Assembly: GCA_023078555.1 (NCBI GenBank)
Contig: CM041203.1
Location: 5,230,538-5,294,537, forward strand
DNA length: 64,000 bases
Origin: Ulva prolifera
Lineage: Eukaryota > Chlorophyta > Ulvophyceae > Ulvales > Ulvaceae
Direction: 5' to 3'
Shown here: positions 22,886 through 35,851 of the stretch, piece by piece
How the letters are laid out: every line of letters starts with the position of its first letter
Position numbering within the stretch: position 1 is the stretch's first letter
The notes under the pieces: generated by a model
Told to the model about the DNA's origin: nothing
The model's database searches: none
The model's input: only the letters and a program-made list of their open reading frames with translations
Translations under genes and position numbers: made by a program

Positions 22886-25696
22886 GTGGCATTCATGTGG
22901 ACAGGGTGCACGAGTGTGCGTGAGTGAGCATGCGTCACGCACGGAGCGTCGTGGCGTGCCTCAGCAGCTGACAGTGCACGGGGCTGGCACACAAACCAGA
23001 TGTTCTGGCACACAAACCAGATGTTGTGACCAGATGTCGAACAGGGCGTCTCAGATTCTGAAGTCGTCTTGCTGGTCTCCGAATCAGAGGAGACCTCACC
23101 CGCGGCCACATCACACGGGCTCAGGCCATAGCATGGCAGAAACTCGGCAGCAGAACTCCATGAACTGCAACCGGGGTGCAACTCCAAACCCGCGAACTCT
23201 GTTTAAAGAGGCAGACCGACACGTGCACAAGCACCAGGGGCTGGGGCGGGAGTATACAGTAATTGTAAAGTCCTGGATCACACATCATCCGCCAGGTGCC
23301 GGGCCCAGCACGGCCTCGGCATTTCACGGAAGGGGCAAATCACACCACCTGAGCTGCTCGGCAACAAACTGGCGGCCAGCGTGGTGACTACAAGCGCGGT
23401 GTAATAGCCAGCCCGGCTGCAGTGCCACTGTGGCTGGGGCCTACAACGCGGTGACTACACCGAGGTAGCATGTATGTGCGTCGGAGGCCTCACAGCAGGC
23501 CATGTGCGAGGCTTGGCACTGCCGCAAGCACGTGCGCAGCATTGTACACGTTCAGTAGTAGTATGCTGGGCAGCCACGCGATGCCGTGCAGCACCGTGCA
23601 GTCGCACCGGCGGACCACTGGCAAGCTGACAGAGTGTGGCATATGATGCATCCGCAAGCCACGGCGACCTGCACAGGGACCGGAGCCTCTGACCTGTTTA
23701 AACTGCATTTCTTTGTTCTTCTAGCCGCATGTGCTGCGTTGTGCAAGCAGGGCAGAATGTGAGCCGGTCCCGGGGAACTGTAAGTGGAGGTGAGGGCACT
23801 GATGAGGGTGCAGGACCTCTCGATAGGGTGGATTTATGAACAGAGTCCATAGGCGCGGCAAGATAGCGAGAGATGTGGGGCATGCCGGCGCACGTGTGCT
23901 CAGCTTCTAGGCGCCTTTATCGCGGATGGGATTGCGGCCGCAGATGCCCGCCACACAGGGCCGGGGGGTGTGTGCGTGTTGTAGATCCTGTCGATCTGGA
24001 CGCAGCGAGGCTGCATAGGTTGCTGTGGCCAGGGGGCTGTGCCGACAGCATCGCTGGCCGCCATATCCGGTCATGATGGCAAGGCTGAGGTGGGTCGCGG
24101 CAGGGCGCTTGAGAGCATGGCGGAGCACTTCGGCCACGCTGCATGCCTGAGGCAGGACGGAGGACCCACTGCAGCGGAGTCTTGCGAGCGAGAGTGCACT
24201 GAAAGTTCTGGGCGGGAATGCTGATGGAGCAGACTCAGTTGCTGACCACACTGGCATTGATACTGAGAACTGCAGCTGCGGTAGAGCGCTCAGCGTTGCC
24301 AATGCCTGCTCTGGCTGCCTTGTAGTGCAGCACCAAGACAAGCTACACCTGGCCACGGCGTAGGGCGATTGATGTACATCACTCGCAGACAGCACGGCAA
24401 GGACGTGAGGAGCCAACCCGTGTCTGAGGGGGAGGGGAGTACATGCCAGAATGTGGGGGCAGCCACAGTGCGACCTAGCCTGAATAGCAGCTGGCCACAA
24501 CTGCAGAACACCTTGCAGCAGCGGCACCATCACAACCAGTCGGAAGCCAGTGGCGCTGCCGCAATTTGTAACTGTTGGGCATGCCTGCAGTATCTCTTGA
24601 GATATCTGATCAGCAGAGCGCGCCACGACACCACAGATGGCCGACGGGAAAAACTTGGATCCCCTTACGACCGATTGATAATTCCAAACGTACGAACTTT
24701 TAGAAGTCAAGCTGTTTCCTAGTCAGTCCATCAAGTCCCCACTGCGAACTGCAAAGCCACACGGGCGTGGACATGTACATGAAAATCAAGGTACGACATG
24801 CACACGCTGGTAGTACACACCAACCCAGCAAGATCAAGGTGCGGAAGTTGATACTGCGTTGGTGCTGAGGAAGGAGCGATGGCTGATGTCACACACATGC
24901 CAGCGCACGGGACGAAGGAGTCCCACGTAAGCGACTGCGACAGTCTAGATGGCCACGCTACAGCTGTTAGCAGCTGCGACAGCAACCACTGTATTGTTTG
25001 TGAAGCCAGTCGGTGCATGAAAGAATGCGTATGGTAGGAGGCTGGCATGTCGTTGAGCGACGACGCTCGATCGAGACGCGCCCCGGGAATGACGTGATGC
25101 AGGGCATGTCAACAATTGCGTAATCGCTGCTTGTGTGTGCAGCCAAAGCGCTTGCCGAAGCCCAAATGCGCCACGGACGATCAAAATTCAACATGCCTGA
25201 ATGTGCACCCCCGGCTTCAGATTCGCGAGGCAAGCACTGACCAGCGACGTCCGCGGAACGATATTAGCCAGTGTATGGTTTCAGGCCGATCGAGTGCAGG
25301 ATTTGGAATCCTTGGGGTCGAACATGTTGTGCCAGGCCATACAGGTGCGGCGGTGCCACGCCAAGCATGCGCACAGGCCTGGGTCACGGCCAAAGCAAAA
25401 TGGAATTGCAAGTTGCAAATGATTGCATGCGCGGTGCTCTCAGCTGCTGTCGCGATGGCTACACAGTGCGCAGCATCAATACCACGTCTCTTGAACATGC
25501 ATGTCCATATGGTTCAATGACTCGACATTGGTGTGAGCGTTCATGTAGGCGACAGCGCAGAACGGTAGTGCAATGTCTTTTGCTTGTGTTCGAGGGTCGA
25601 CGGCAGTGCTCTACAGTTGGGTTTTTTCTTGGCGGGAAAACCGATGCCAAACCCTTGTTTTGGTCGGGCTGCCCCCTCCAAGACGGTCGGTAGATG

Positions 25697-26587
25697 TCGG
25701 GGTTTCCCGCCAACGCTGTGGCAATCTGTCGGGGGTGTTCAAACCAAATTTCGGGGTCATTTGCATTACAGCATTTGCAAACTGGTTATTGCACGAAGTC
25801 TAATCAATTAAAGAATGGGTGCGGCACAACTCTGTGCGCATCTTTGTGCGCATCTTTGAACTTGCAACTCGTAAAGTCGCTGTTCTTACAAGAGTCACAT
25901 ATCGTACAGTGCCACTGGTGAGAATTGTTGACCACGCCTTCGTTTTTGTCTTCTCCCGTTCACTAATTTGTGATCGTACTTCGTATTCCACCCATGAAAA
26001 CTCAAGCTGGCGTGCGTGCACTTTGGTATCAGACAACCTTTACCGAACGACAGAGCCATCCGCAGCTACTCTTTTCGAACAACTGGCTTCGTTCCTGTCT
26101 TTGTCAGCTGATGATGAAGCATTATCATGATTATCATGATCAGCTGTGCGCTTGGGCACTCGGCCGGTTATGCAAACCCGAAGTTATGCAAGGTCATTCT
26201 CGCAACACTCAAGCAACAGGCAACACCGATGTCAGCAATAGTTCATTCCGTTTAGTGTTCTTCTGGCCGGACCAGGCTCGACAAGCTGTCGGGACTCCCG
26301 AGTCTTGACCAGGCCCGCCGAGCTGTCGGAATTCTGTCGGGGTTCCCTGGTTCCCGCCATGCCTCGGTGGCGGCCGGCGGGCTTCGCCCGCCAGCCCCCC
26401 TTGGCTTGACGGGAAAACCGATGGCTCGCTTCGCTGGCCATCGGGTTTTTCGCCTTTTTTTCAATTTTTGTCGGGAAACCGATCGGTCTGTAGAGCACTG
26501 GTCGACGGTGACGACGGTGCTGTCGCGCATGACTGCGGTCGCGTTTCCGTGGCGAGGGCACCTTACGCATTGTAACAAACCCCGACA
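25697..26587. mobile_element. Candidate small element bounded by TGTCGGGGTTT inverted repeats
   Basis: TGTCGGGGTTT at 25697 is mirrored by AAACCCCGACA ending at 26587. TGTCGGG-type motifs recur inside near both ends (25727, 26287, 26320, 26469). The motif GGGAAAACCGATG occurs both just outside the left end (about 25638) and inside (about 26410). Inside is a hairpin around CCGATGGC ... GGCCATCGG with a GCTTCGC top, and a GGCGGGC-TTC-GCCCGCC hairpin. It lies in a 1.6-kb stretch missing from D2. No clear target duplication is visible. Confidence 0.35.
25908..25972 (+). mobile_element. Truncated retro-insertion (TGTAA-tail family), copy 2
   Basis: Contains GTTTTTGTCTTCTCCCG and then TTCACTAATTTGTG, a mutated version of the family tail. 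ATCGTAC occurs at 25901-25907 and 25973-25979 as a possible 7-bp target duplication. This is an older copy than the others. Confidence 0.45.
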
Positions 26588-28280
26588 GAAGCATCCGCAG
26601 TGGGCCCGTGTTGTGGTGCTCTTGCGATGCTTGGGTGGCGTCTTGAGGGCCGTGGCTGCAGGCATCGATATCGCGATGCATCGGATGTTGCACACCTGTC
26701 CAACGTTAACGATCGTGCTACCTCTCTGGATTGGTCCTTGTAAAACGTACCCCATAAGCTGTACAGGTAACACGCCTGCATCCGATTCAGACTGAGTGAC
26801 AACTTTTCCCCACAGTGTCCGAGCTCCATGACGAAGTTGGAGGCCATGCTCTGTTGCTGACCAGCACTTCGCGCCGCTCTTTGCAGCCGAAAGTATAGTA
26901 TGAAGCTCCTTCTATCGCTATAGGGGAGCTCCGGCACAGCTTCTGCGATGCTATAGCCTGCATACTCTGTGCTCGCCACACAAGCTTGACCCCCTACCTC
27001 TGTACGAGCCACAAGAGCATCAGTCCTACATCTAGTTAGAATTTAAAGAGATGGACTTGCGTCCAGGCCACAATCTGCCTGTCGGTTGCGGCCTGAAACT
27101 GACCGGTTTCATGAAACCAAATGGTGTTGATAGAACACGACACAGAGCTGCTGCAGAGAGGTTTACTACAAACGTGATTTGGATGTCTGCCTCTGTGTAA
27201 TCACCGCATCACTGCAGTGCTATATGCTATATTGCACATCATGCACAAGTTCACAGAGCAATGTGCGCGGAGCCTGAGCCCACTTGACTTTCATGGACAC
27301 TCACTTCGGCACAGCTGGACTTCCCGCACCACTACAAGGTGGTCATAGCTTCTTCATTATGTTATTGCAACATTGAGTCATGAGCTACAGCTCACACTTT
27401 GCACACTGGCAGTGCTGCATGGAAGGACACGAGCGGCAATGAAAATTTGTGTTCCGGTTGATCAGCAATGTTGCTCCCAGGGCATTACTACATGGGCTAC
27501 ACATTTGGGTCCGCTCTACAGATACCAACACTGGACGCTCAGGCTACCGGCAATCTGCAAGCATGGTCCACCAGCATACTCTCCCAACATAGCAGGTGCA
27601 ACATCTGGCACTATCGCTGTGTCAGTTGGAAAGTCGTCTCAGGCATCTTCTGGAGAGCTCAAAAGGTGGACAACGTAGGGAACCATGGACATGGCCATGT
27701 GCTCAGAGCGCCATCTGGCTCTGAGCTTCAGACCAATGTGGTGTCCTACACCGCCAGTCACTCTACGTGAGCCCACAGGGCGTCGCAGCCTGCACCTGCA
27801 TAGTAGTCACCGCGGCGTTTGGAAGATGTGCTAATCATTTACAGGTGAACATTTCTCACGAGATGAAACACATGAAAGTGGTGTGTGCAGGGCATATGTG
27901 TCGAGATGCTGGGTGCATCGGGCAGGCATTTTCGCTCACCTGTATACGTTCAGCAACAGGCGGCTTTGTGGCCGCAAGTCAGTTCCGGCTCTTGCCTGCA
28001 GTTCTTCGTAGACATGTGGGATACGCGAGGGCGCCTGCAGCTCGAATGGGTATCTATACTATAGTATGTTTGAGCAGCACAGCGCTGTAGCAGAAACGGA
28101 ACGTCAAGGTCAGGTAATGCGCAGCAGATGGCAGACGAGTGCAAACGGCACGCAAGCTCAAGCTGAGCACACACACCACACGGCTCAGCTGCAAGCCAGA
28201 ACCTGGTCAGATCAGAAGGTGTGGCACCGCACCTTGCGCCGGGAACAGTCTCACTGTTACAGCGATCCACAGGCTGATCA

Positions 28281-28571
28281 TCACTGCGCTCCTTGACCTT
28301 CGGTGAATCCACAGCCTTCGAACTTGAGGTGCGTCAACTGGGCGCAGCCACCGATCTCCTCCGGGAGGCTTGAGTGAGGCTTTCGCACCAGCTAGGAGCA
28401 GCTACCGATCGCCTCTGGAATGTGCGTGAGTTGTTCACAACCTGGCAGGACGAGGTACGCCAGCTGGGCGCAGTCACCGATCGTCTGCGGGAGTTCCGTG
28501 AGCACTACGCACCCGCTCAGGTTGAGATCCGCCAGCTGTGCGCAGCCACCGATCGTCTGCGGGAGGTGCGT
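28281..28571 (-). pseudogene. NLR 3'-end remnant (LRR tail) closing D1
   Basis: Read leftwards it gives LRR units of the same family: PQTIGGCAQLADLNL, then PQTIGDCAQLAYLVL, then PEAIGSCS. A deletion of about 20 bases then creates a TAG and a frameshift, after which EEIGGCAQLTHLKFEGCG continues to a TGA at 28281. The tail KFEGCGFTEGQGAQ matches the ancestral NLR2 tail NFEGSGLAQDQGAQS at 35685. A TGTAA lies 20 nt past the stop (28261-28257). The 5' part of the gene is gone; homology stops at about 28571. Confidence 0.85.
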
Positions 28572-28961
28572 TTGTTAGAATGTGCAGCAGGCTGTAGGAC
28601 ATGCTTTCACTTGTTTCATCAGGCACACTGGCGGCGACGTCGTCCCTATGTTCTGCATGCAGACATAATCTGCCGATTGTACAAAACTTGCAATGAAAAA
28701 GTTAGACAGACTCACACCCAAATGTCAGACCCACGGGCATGGCAGTCCGTGACACTGACTCGCTCGAGGCCGGTGATGGAGCGGCGCTGCCTGCGCAGCA
28801 CACGCATCCATCCCGGACCTCTCACAGCAAGCCCCCCCCCCTGGGGCTCAACGCTGCTACACAGCCATGGCGACCGCGCCTGCGCAGCGACTATCACGAC
28901 CAGCAGGCATGGCGGGTGTGCTGGCCATGCTGATCTGCGCCGCGCAGCAGTTCATGTCGAG
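28572..28961. other. Junction segment between D1 and D2
   Basis: About 390 bases with no gene and no obvious match elsewhere in the window. It separates the truncated NLR end of D1 from the start of D2 and should contain the recombination junction. Confidence 0.4.
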
Positions 28962-31204
28962 CCGCACGGGCATCATCATGATACAGGAAGCGGCCGGGGC
29001 TGTCTCAGCACGGCCCGGCGAGTTGCGCAGGTATCTGACACCGAAACCTCACACCGCAAATTGGCAACGCGGGTTTTGGCAAAAAAAAATACCGTGTATG
29101 CTGCAGCCGGTGGCGTGGGGGTGAGCGGGTTGGGCCGGGATCCCGCAACGCATGCCCATCCAGATTTCGGAACGTTTGAGTGTGTGTGCTGCATTGGTCA
29201 GGCCGGGCGTTGGTGCTTGCGAAGAAAGAGCGGGCATGTCGAGGGGCGCTGGAAGAGGTGGGGTGGGGGCTGATATGCGCCATCACGATGGTTATCCGGG
29301 GGCTGTTGTGTCGGTGGCCACAGGGGTGAGCCTGCCTTCAGGGGAGCGGGGGGATGCCGGCGCACGCCGGCGCACGTGAGCGTGGCGTCTTGGCTGCTGC
29401 CGCGGAGTGTGACGCTGCCGCTCAGGGAACGTGTGCGCCTTGGCAGAAAAAGAATTGCTGGCGGTAGAGCTTGCCGCAATCAGGCTGCGGAGCCGGCTGG
29501 GCGATGCCGCTGACATCCCAGGCTGTGGTGTTGGCTTGTGTTAGGAAGGCTGGGGATGCGTGCGGCACTGGTGATAGTGTTCATAACGGAGCTGCACCGG
29601 CCGCACTGCTTGCTCCTTGCAGAGCATCCACGCACCGCAACGGATGCATGTTGTGCAGTGGCCGATGCCGGCGGGGATGCAGGCGAAGGATGTGCAGCTG
29701 CTGACTGCACTGGCATTTGTATGCTTGAGAGTCAAGTCGAGACTGCGTCTGTGGGTGTGCGCAGAGTGTTCACAGTGCCTGCAGGCTTTGGGCTGTCTGT
29801 GGCTCGCGGCCTTTGTTGTGCAGCACTGACATGCGCCGTTGGTGCCCACAGCGTGCGACAGTTCTTGGGCATAGCGCGACAGACAGCCTACCTAGCAAAC
29901 TAGGGAAACAGCGTGGCTGGTGGGGAGTGGGGCTTGGGTGCGTGCGTACATGCCACACTGCTGCCTAGGCTGCACAGCAGCTGGTCAACATCTCGCGTAC
30001 AGCTTGCACCAGATGCACCGCCATATCAAGAAAGCCCATAGAAAGGATCACAATTTGTGTGATTTCTTTTCTGTGACGCTGGTGTGCAGTATCTCATCAG
30101 CAGAGCGCGCCGCACCCGCTTGCCACCGCTGACGCTGGACGTGAGAACGTCTGTGAGAAGTTGGACTCACAGAAGACTAGCCGTTGCACAAGCGCTAGGT
30201 TCCATATGAGTGATCAGCAGTCGGTGCAATTCGAGAAATAGCCACAGCGATCTGTAAAGCAACGCGCGTGGTGTGCATAGCTACAGGCAGATCGCGGCGC
30301 GAGATGGACAAGCATCCAACACACATCAGCCAAGACAGACCACGAGAGCATAATGTTCTGGATTGGCATATTCTGGGGCAGGGCCATTGGCTGATGCTAC
30401 ACGGAAGCCAGCGCTGAGGACATGCCAAGTGCCGGCCAAAGTCTGCATTTATTCTGCCTCCCTGCAGGGATCAGCAGCTGAGCCGATAGTAATCTCATCA
30501 TCTGGCAATCAGCTAATGTGGGGTGGCCTTGTGGGGCCCTCTTTCGATTGCTGGTAGGTGTTCTGCGGATGGTGTCTGCAGGGATCGCGTACCGCGATGC
30601 ATCGGTGGTTGAACGTTGCACAAGTCCAACGCAACAAGCGAGGAGAAGTCCAGCATCAACCCTCAGCTTGGAGAGACCATTTCATAAGTTAAACTGGACC
30701 GAGTGGCAGCGTTTCTCTACCGCGTTCGAGCTCGAAGGTGAAGTTGGACACCTGGCTGCGTCTTCCGTTCCGAAAATTGCTGCCACGAGTATGATGTACC
30801 TCCATCTTACTGAATATCACATCAGGGCAGGCTTCGCATGTTGCTGCAGGTTGGCGGCACAGCGTGCCTGCATCTGTTGTGCTCATGGCAAAAGCAACTG
30901 GGTCTGCCACAGCAACAAACGTACATCTAGGACGTGAAGAGATGGCTCTTTCACGCTGCGCTTTGAAGTTTCCAGAATGACGAAGCTGCGCCTTTCATAC
31001 GTTGCAGCAGGGTCGGGGTGGGTACAGTTGCTGCAATGTCGCGGCATACAGTCCCAGCATGTGCTTTGATCACCACACCAGCGCCCAGATCTGCCACATG
31101 TCCGATCATACATCCGGGTTGTGAAGAGTTGCTGTCAGGCCCGAGTATACTCTGGCTTTCGGCTGTGGCCCTAGCCTGAAGGCTGCATGCAACACAAGTG
31201 TGCT

Positions 31205-31262
31205 CAGCAGGAACACATGCCTTTGACGAACCAGCAGGAACACATGCCTTTGACGAACCAGC
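31205..31262. repeat. Two-copy 30-bp tandem repeat
   Basis: CAGCAGGAACACATGCCTTT followed by GACGAAC occurs twice in direct succession. D1 lacks the duplication. Confidence 0.6.
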
Positions 31263-34200
31263 TGTAGACCGGGGGCAACATTGCTGCAATCACGAGGTGC
31301 ATGGCTGTCTTACTTTTGGACTAATTCTGGTTTCTCTTCATTGCACAGTGCCACACACAACTCCCTACCACAGTGCAATGTGAGCAGGTCCGGTTGGCGC
31401 GTGGACTCATTGAGCATCAACTCCAGCACCCCTGGTCTTCCCACACCGCTGCAGGCTTGGCGTAATTCCCTCACGAAACATATGTCCGCCGCACAACTTT
31501 CACACTGACAATGGTTATTGACAGACACACGCTCTGCCAGCGGTCGGCTCATTGGCAAGGGTGGAAATTAGCACACAACAACGCAAGGGTCTCAAATCGT
31601 TGCCCGGACGATCAGAACTCATGCTCCCGAATATATAGACAGCACAAACAGATGTTGCCCACAGGCCGCCTTGTGTCAGGTTGCCAGCAGTACGGAACAT
31701 CTTCTTTGTTACAATTGTAGCACATGCCAGCGCCATGTTCCACGCACTTGGCTGATGCGAGTGAGCGTAACGTTCATGTGTGCGGGTGCCACTTCGCCAC
31801 GCGTGAAGCCTTGCTACTTTCCCGAACAGAGGAGTGCTCACCAGCGGCGACATCACCCGGGCGCAGGCCATTGCTTGGAGCGAATTCTGCAGCAGAACAC
31901 CATGAACTGCAATCAAGGCGCAGCTCCAAGCACACGAAGTCTGATAAGGTAGACCGACACGCGCATGAGAACTGGGAATCGGGGACTTAAAGCAAAGCCC
32001 GGGATCATACATGACCTGCTTGGTGTCGGGCACAGCATGGCCTCAGCATTGCACGGGCGGTGCAGAGCACACCACCTGGGCCACATGGCACATGACTGGC
32101 GGCCAGAACGGTGTCTACAAGCGCGGTGCAGTACCCAATCTACAGCGCGGTGACTACACCGGTGGAGCATAGACAGCGTCCGGTGGGAGCGCTGACAGCA
32201 GGCCGTGTGCGAGGCTCGGCACCGGCGCGGGCGATTCCACAGCATTGCTCACGTTCAGCAGGTCACAGCAGCCGCCCAGGCTGACTCATGACTCAAAAAG
32301 GGATGAACAATCGGATGGAGTGTGGCTTGATGCAGCAGCAGGCTACGGCGAGCTGCACAGGGACCGGCGCCGCTCACCGTTTTTCACTCCATTTCTTTTA
32401 TATTTATTCTCGCCGCGTTTGGCAGGTAGGGCGGGACGTGAGCATGTTCGGAGGAGCTGTAGGAGAAGGTGAGGGGGGCTGGTGAGGGTGCAGGAGCTGC
32501 AGTCGCACATGGCAGGCATGCTGGTATAGTCACTGCAACTGCATCTAGTGTCAATCGGGCGGGTGTTTCATCAGAGTCCACTAGCGCGGCAAGACCGTGC
32601 GAGATGTGGGGCGTGCCGGCGCACGTGCGCTCGCCGTCTAGGCGCATGTATTGTACTGCTTGTACTGCGGATGGGGGTCCTGCTGCCGCTTATGCCGGCG
32701 CTACTGGGCCGGGGGCACATGCTTGTTGTAGACCCTGTCGCCAGATGAGCTGTACGCAGCGAGACTGCAAGGGCGCTACAGCGGAGGGGCGGTGCCGATA
32801 TATAACAGCGCTGGCCGCCATGGCCGGGCATGATGGCAAGGCTGAGGTGAGTCGCAGCAGGGCGCTTGTGACGATGGCGGAGCACAGCGGCCACGCTGCT
32901 TGCCGCAGGCAGGTCGGTGGACCCAATGCAGTGGAGTGTTGCGAGCGAGAGAGAGCTGAAAATGTGGGCGGGGACGCTGGTAGAGCAGATGCAGGTGGTG
33001 ACCAGACTGGCATTGCGAGTGAGACCCGCAGCTGTGGTAGAGCGCTTTGTGTTCAATGCCTGCCACTGGATGCCTTGTAGTGCAGCGCCAACACAAACTG
33101 CACCTGGCCACCACGTACGGCGCTTGGTGTATGTAACTCGCAGACAGCACACCAAAGATGCAAGACAGAAAGTGTGCTTGAGGAGGAGAAGAACGGCCTT
33201 CGAGGGAAGTGATCAGGGGAGTGTGGGGGCAGCCACAACGCGACCGAGCCCGAATAGCAGCCTGCCACCACTGCAGAACACCTTGCAGCAGCGGCACCAT
33301 CACAACAATTCAAGCCACCGGTGCAGCCACAATCTGTGTCTGACGCTGTTGGGCAGGCCTGCAGTATCTCTTAGATCTATATTAATCACTGGCAGCAGAT
33401 CGCGCCACGCCACTACAGATGGCCGACTTAAAAGCTTGGATACCCTTACGGCGGACTGATCATTCCAACGTACGACTTTTGAGAATTCAAGCTGTTTCCT
33501 GGTCAATCCATCAAGTCCCCACGGCAAACTGCAAAGCCACACGGGCGTGGACAAGAAGGTCAAGGTACGAGATGCACACGCATACAGTACACACCAACCC
33601 AGCCAGATCAAGGTACAGAATTGGTATTTTGTTGGTACTGAGGAAGGAGCGGTGGCTGATGTCACACAGATTCTAGCGCAGGGGACGAACGAGTCCCACG
33701 CCGTGGGACGTGCCACGACTTCGTAAGCGACTGCGACAGTGGCAGAGGGCCTCGCTACAGCTATTAGCAGCTGAGACAGTAACCCACACATCGCTTGCAA
33801 TGCATCTTCAGTGGAACCGTGTTATGGTGCTGTTTCGACCTCCGGGTGAAGCTTTGCGGGCTGTGGCTCCAGGCATAAATACCGGTGATAGGATGCTGCA
33901 CACATCCGCTGTTCGAGCTACATGGATATCGCTTACAAGGGCAACGCCAGAGAGGACGTTCGGAAAGCAGCACAGATACAGCTGCATATATCCGGATCAG
34001 ACTGAGTGACAACGTTTCCCCACACTGTCCGAGTTAGCGACGTCGGAGAGCTCTATTGTTGACCATTACTTCGCGCCCCGCATTGCAGCCAACACTTCCA
34101 TATCATAAAGTTGCTTCTATTGATATAGGAGAGCTCTGGTATAGTTTCGACGATGCTATAGCATGCCTGCATATTCTGTGCTCGACACACACTCGCCTAG

Positions 34201-34377
34201 CTCTGTACGAGCTGTAAGAGCATCAGTCCTAAATCTAGTCAGAGAGTGAAGTGCTCAACGTGTTGCCTGGATGCAAGCTGCCTGTCGACCGCGGCCCCAA
34301 ACTGACCGGTTGCATGCAACACAATGGTGCCGTTGGAAGCACGAGACGAAGCAGCTGCAGAGAAGTTTACTACAAAC

Positions 34378-34620
34378 GGGAGGTGTGTTACAAGGACAGA
34401 GCAAGCAAGGCAGGTGGCACCGCGAGCAACAACCAGAGGAACTCACACCACGCAACGGACCACACGCAGAACACACCAACACACCCACACAACGGCAGCA
34501 CTCGCGCCGGCCACAGCCACACAGCCACACACACATGTGCGTGTGAGGGTTGGTTCGTGTGGGAGTGTGGGGGGGTGTGGGGGTGTGTGGGTGCTTGTTT
34601 TGCCTTGGCGTTGGCTGTTG
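34378..34620. repeat. D2-specific insertion with a dispersed TGTTACAAGGAC module and a GT/CA-rich hairpin
   Basis: The D1 counterpart near 27165 continues TACTACAAACGTG without it. It begins GGTGTGTTACAAGGACAGAG, a module also present (minus) at 62517-62560 as TGTTACAAGGACAAAGC. It contains CA-rich sequence (34470-34540) facing GT/G-rich sequence (34541-34605), able to fold on itself. No coding gene is supported. Confidence 0.5.
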
Positions 34621-35684
34621 CTCACACCTTGCACACGGGCACTGGCAGTATCAGTGCGGCATAGACAGCTTCATGCCCTTGCAATGTCTGCCGAACATGA
34701 CATTCTACCAGACAAAATTGGCTGTGGCAAAATCATGATGTAGCAAGGCTATGTAGCATGAAGTAAGCCTATGTAGCATGAAAACTAGCTGGAATCAAGA
34801 CACATATACTGGATGATCAGAACTGTTCTTCCCAAGGCATCACACATCTGGGTCTGCCCCGCAGGCCTCTACAGAATCCATCACTGAGCAGGCTACCAGC
34901 AATCAGCAGGCATGCTCCACTAGCATACTATCCCAACATAGGGGGTGCGACTGTGCAACGTGTGGCATTATCACGGTGTCTGTCCGACACTTGTCTCAGT
35001 CATGTGCCGGAGAGCTGTACTTCAATGCTGCTCTAATGATGTACAATGTAGGACAGCGTGGACGCGGTCATGTCGTCACAGCGCCATCTGAAACTGCGCT
35101 TTATACAAATGCGGCGTCCTGCTGCGCCAGTCATTCTATGCGAGCCCAAAAGCCCAGCCTGCACCTGCACAGTAGTCAACGTAGTGCACGTGTTTGGAAG
35201 ATATGCCCACACCGTACAGCTGAACAGTGAATGCCTTACACACGATGAAACATCGAAGCGGCGTGTGCAGGTCATATATACGTGTCGAGATGCTGGGTGC
35301 ATCAGGCAGGAGGTGCCGCCGCAACTGTACATGCCATTCCAAAACAATGGTGGCGGTCACGATATTAAATGGTTCTGCGATACAAAGTCAGCTCTAGCTC
35401 GCGCCTGCAACTCTGCAGGACATGCGGGCTGTGCGAATGCATCTGCAGCGACAATGGGTATCTCCTCAATGTTTGGGTGTAGCATAGGGCTGCAGCAATA
35501 ACAGAACTGAAAGATTTGGACCATCTGCTGCAGATTGCAGCTGAGGCCCCATGTCACGCAAGCTCAGACCGAGCACACAAACTGGAAGTCTCAGCTGCAA
35601 GCCACAACCTGGCCAGATCGGAAAGTGCAGTAACTTACCACGAAACGCGAATGGTCCAAAGCGTCACAGCAATCCACCGGCTGC

Positions 35685-35833
35685 TCATGACTGCGCTCCT
35701 TGATCCTGGGCAAGCCCACTACCTTCGAAGTTGAGGTGCGTCAGCTGGCCGCACCCACCGATCTCCGCCGGGAGGTGGCTGAGACTTTCGCACCACCTGA
35801 TGTCGAGGTGTGCCAGCTGGGCGCAGCAACTAA
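35685..35833 (-). pseudogene. Severed C-terminal coding segment of NLR2
   Basis: Two LRR units and a tail: SCCAQLAHLDIRWCESLSHL, then PAEIGGCGQLTHLNFEGSGL, then AQDQGAQS and TGA at 35685-35687. It joins in frame to NLR2 codon 1407 (42584-42586) once the CACTA element and one TAA are ignored: the split codon uses 35829-35831, and 144 bases (48 codons) remain before the stop. The ancestral protein would be about 1455 residues. Today it is cut off by the transposon at 35834. Confidence 0.9.
35831..35833. other. Left TAA target-site duplication of the CACTA element
   Basis: TAA directly outside CACTAGG; matched by TAA at 42583-42585 outside the right end. Confidence 0.85.
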
Positions 35834-35851
35834 CACTAGGAGAATGGTGAC
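35834..35851 (+). repeat. Left terminal inverted repeat of the CACTA element
   Basis: CACTAGGAGAATGGTGAC, identical to the reverse complement of 42565-42582. Confidence 0.93.

Larger units (their letters stand above)
17288..28571. repeat. Segmental duplication copy D1
   Basis: Starts GAGCCGCACGGGCATCATC and runs to the truncated NLR 3' end at 28571. Matching stretches in D2: 17288-18120 with 28962-30030, 18130-18740 with 30035-30640, 18810-19310 with 30700-31290, 21060-21370 with 31430-31750, 23030-24990 with 31810-33770, 26590-27060 with 33810-34260, 27400-28571 with 34840-35833. D1 is longer because of three insertions at about 19479-21049, 21376-22885 and 24995-26580. No intact gene is visible in the shared parts. 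Confidence 0.75.
28962..35833. repeat. Segmental duplication copy D2 (downstream DNA of NLR2)
   Basis: Starts with the same GAGCCGCACGGGCATCATC as D1 and ends in the intact 3' tail of the NLR2 gene at 35685-35833. It lacks the three D1 insertions and carries one of its own at about 34378-34620. No intact gene is seen between 28962 and 35684. Confidence 0.75.

Noticed and set aside
28374-29273. 299-codon plus-strand frame
   Set aside because: It starts in the antisense of an LRR relic and runs into unrelated duplicated DNA; no homologue-like pattern is seen and the D1 counterpart does not keep the frame.
34443-34610. Telomere-like GT/G-rich tract
   Set aside because: No regular TTTAGGG or TTTTAGGG-type unit; it is an irregular GTGTGGG tract facing a CA-rich stretch within an insertion.
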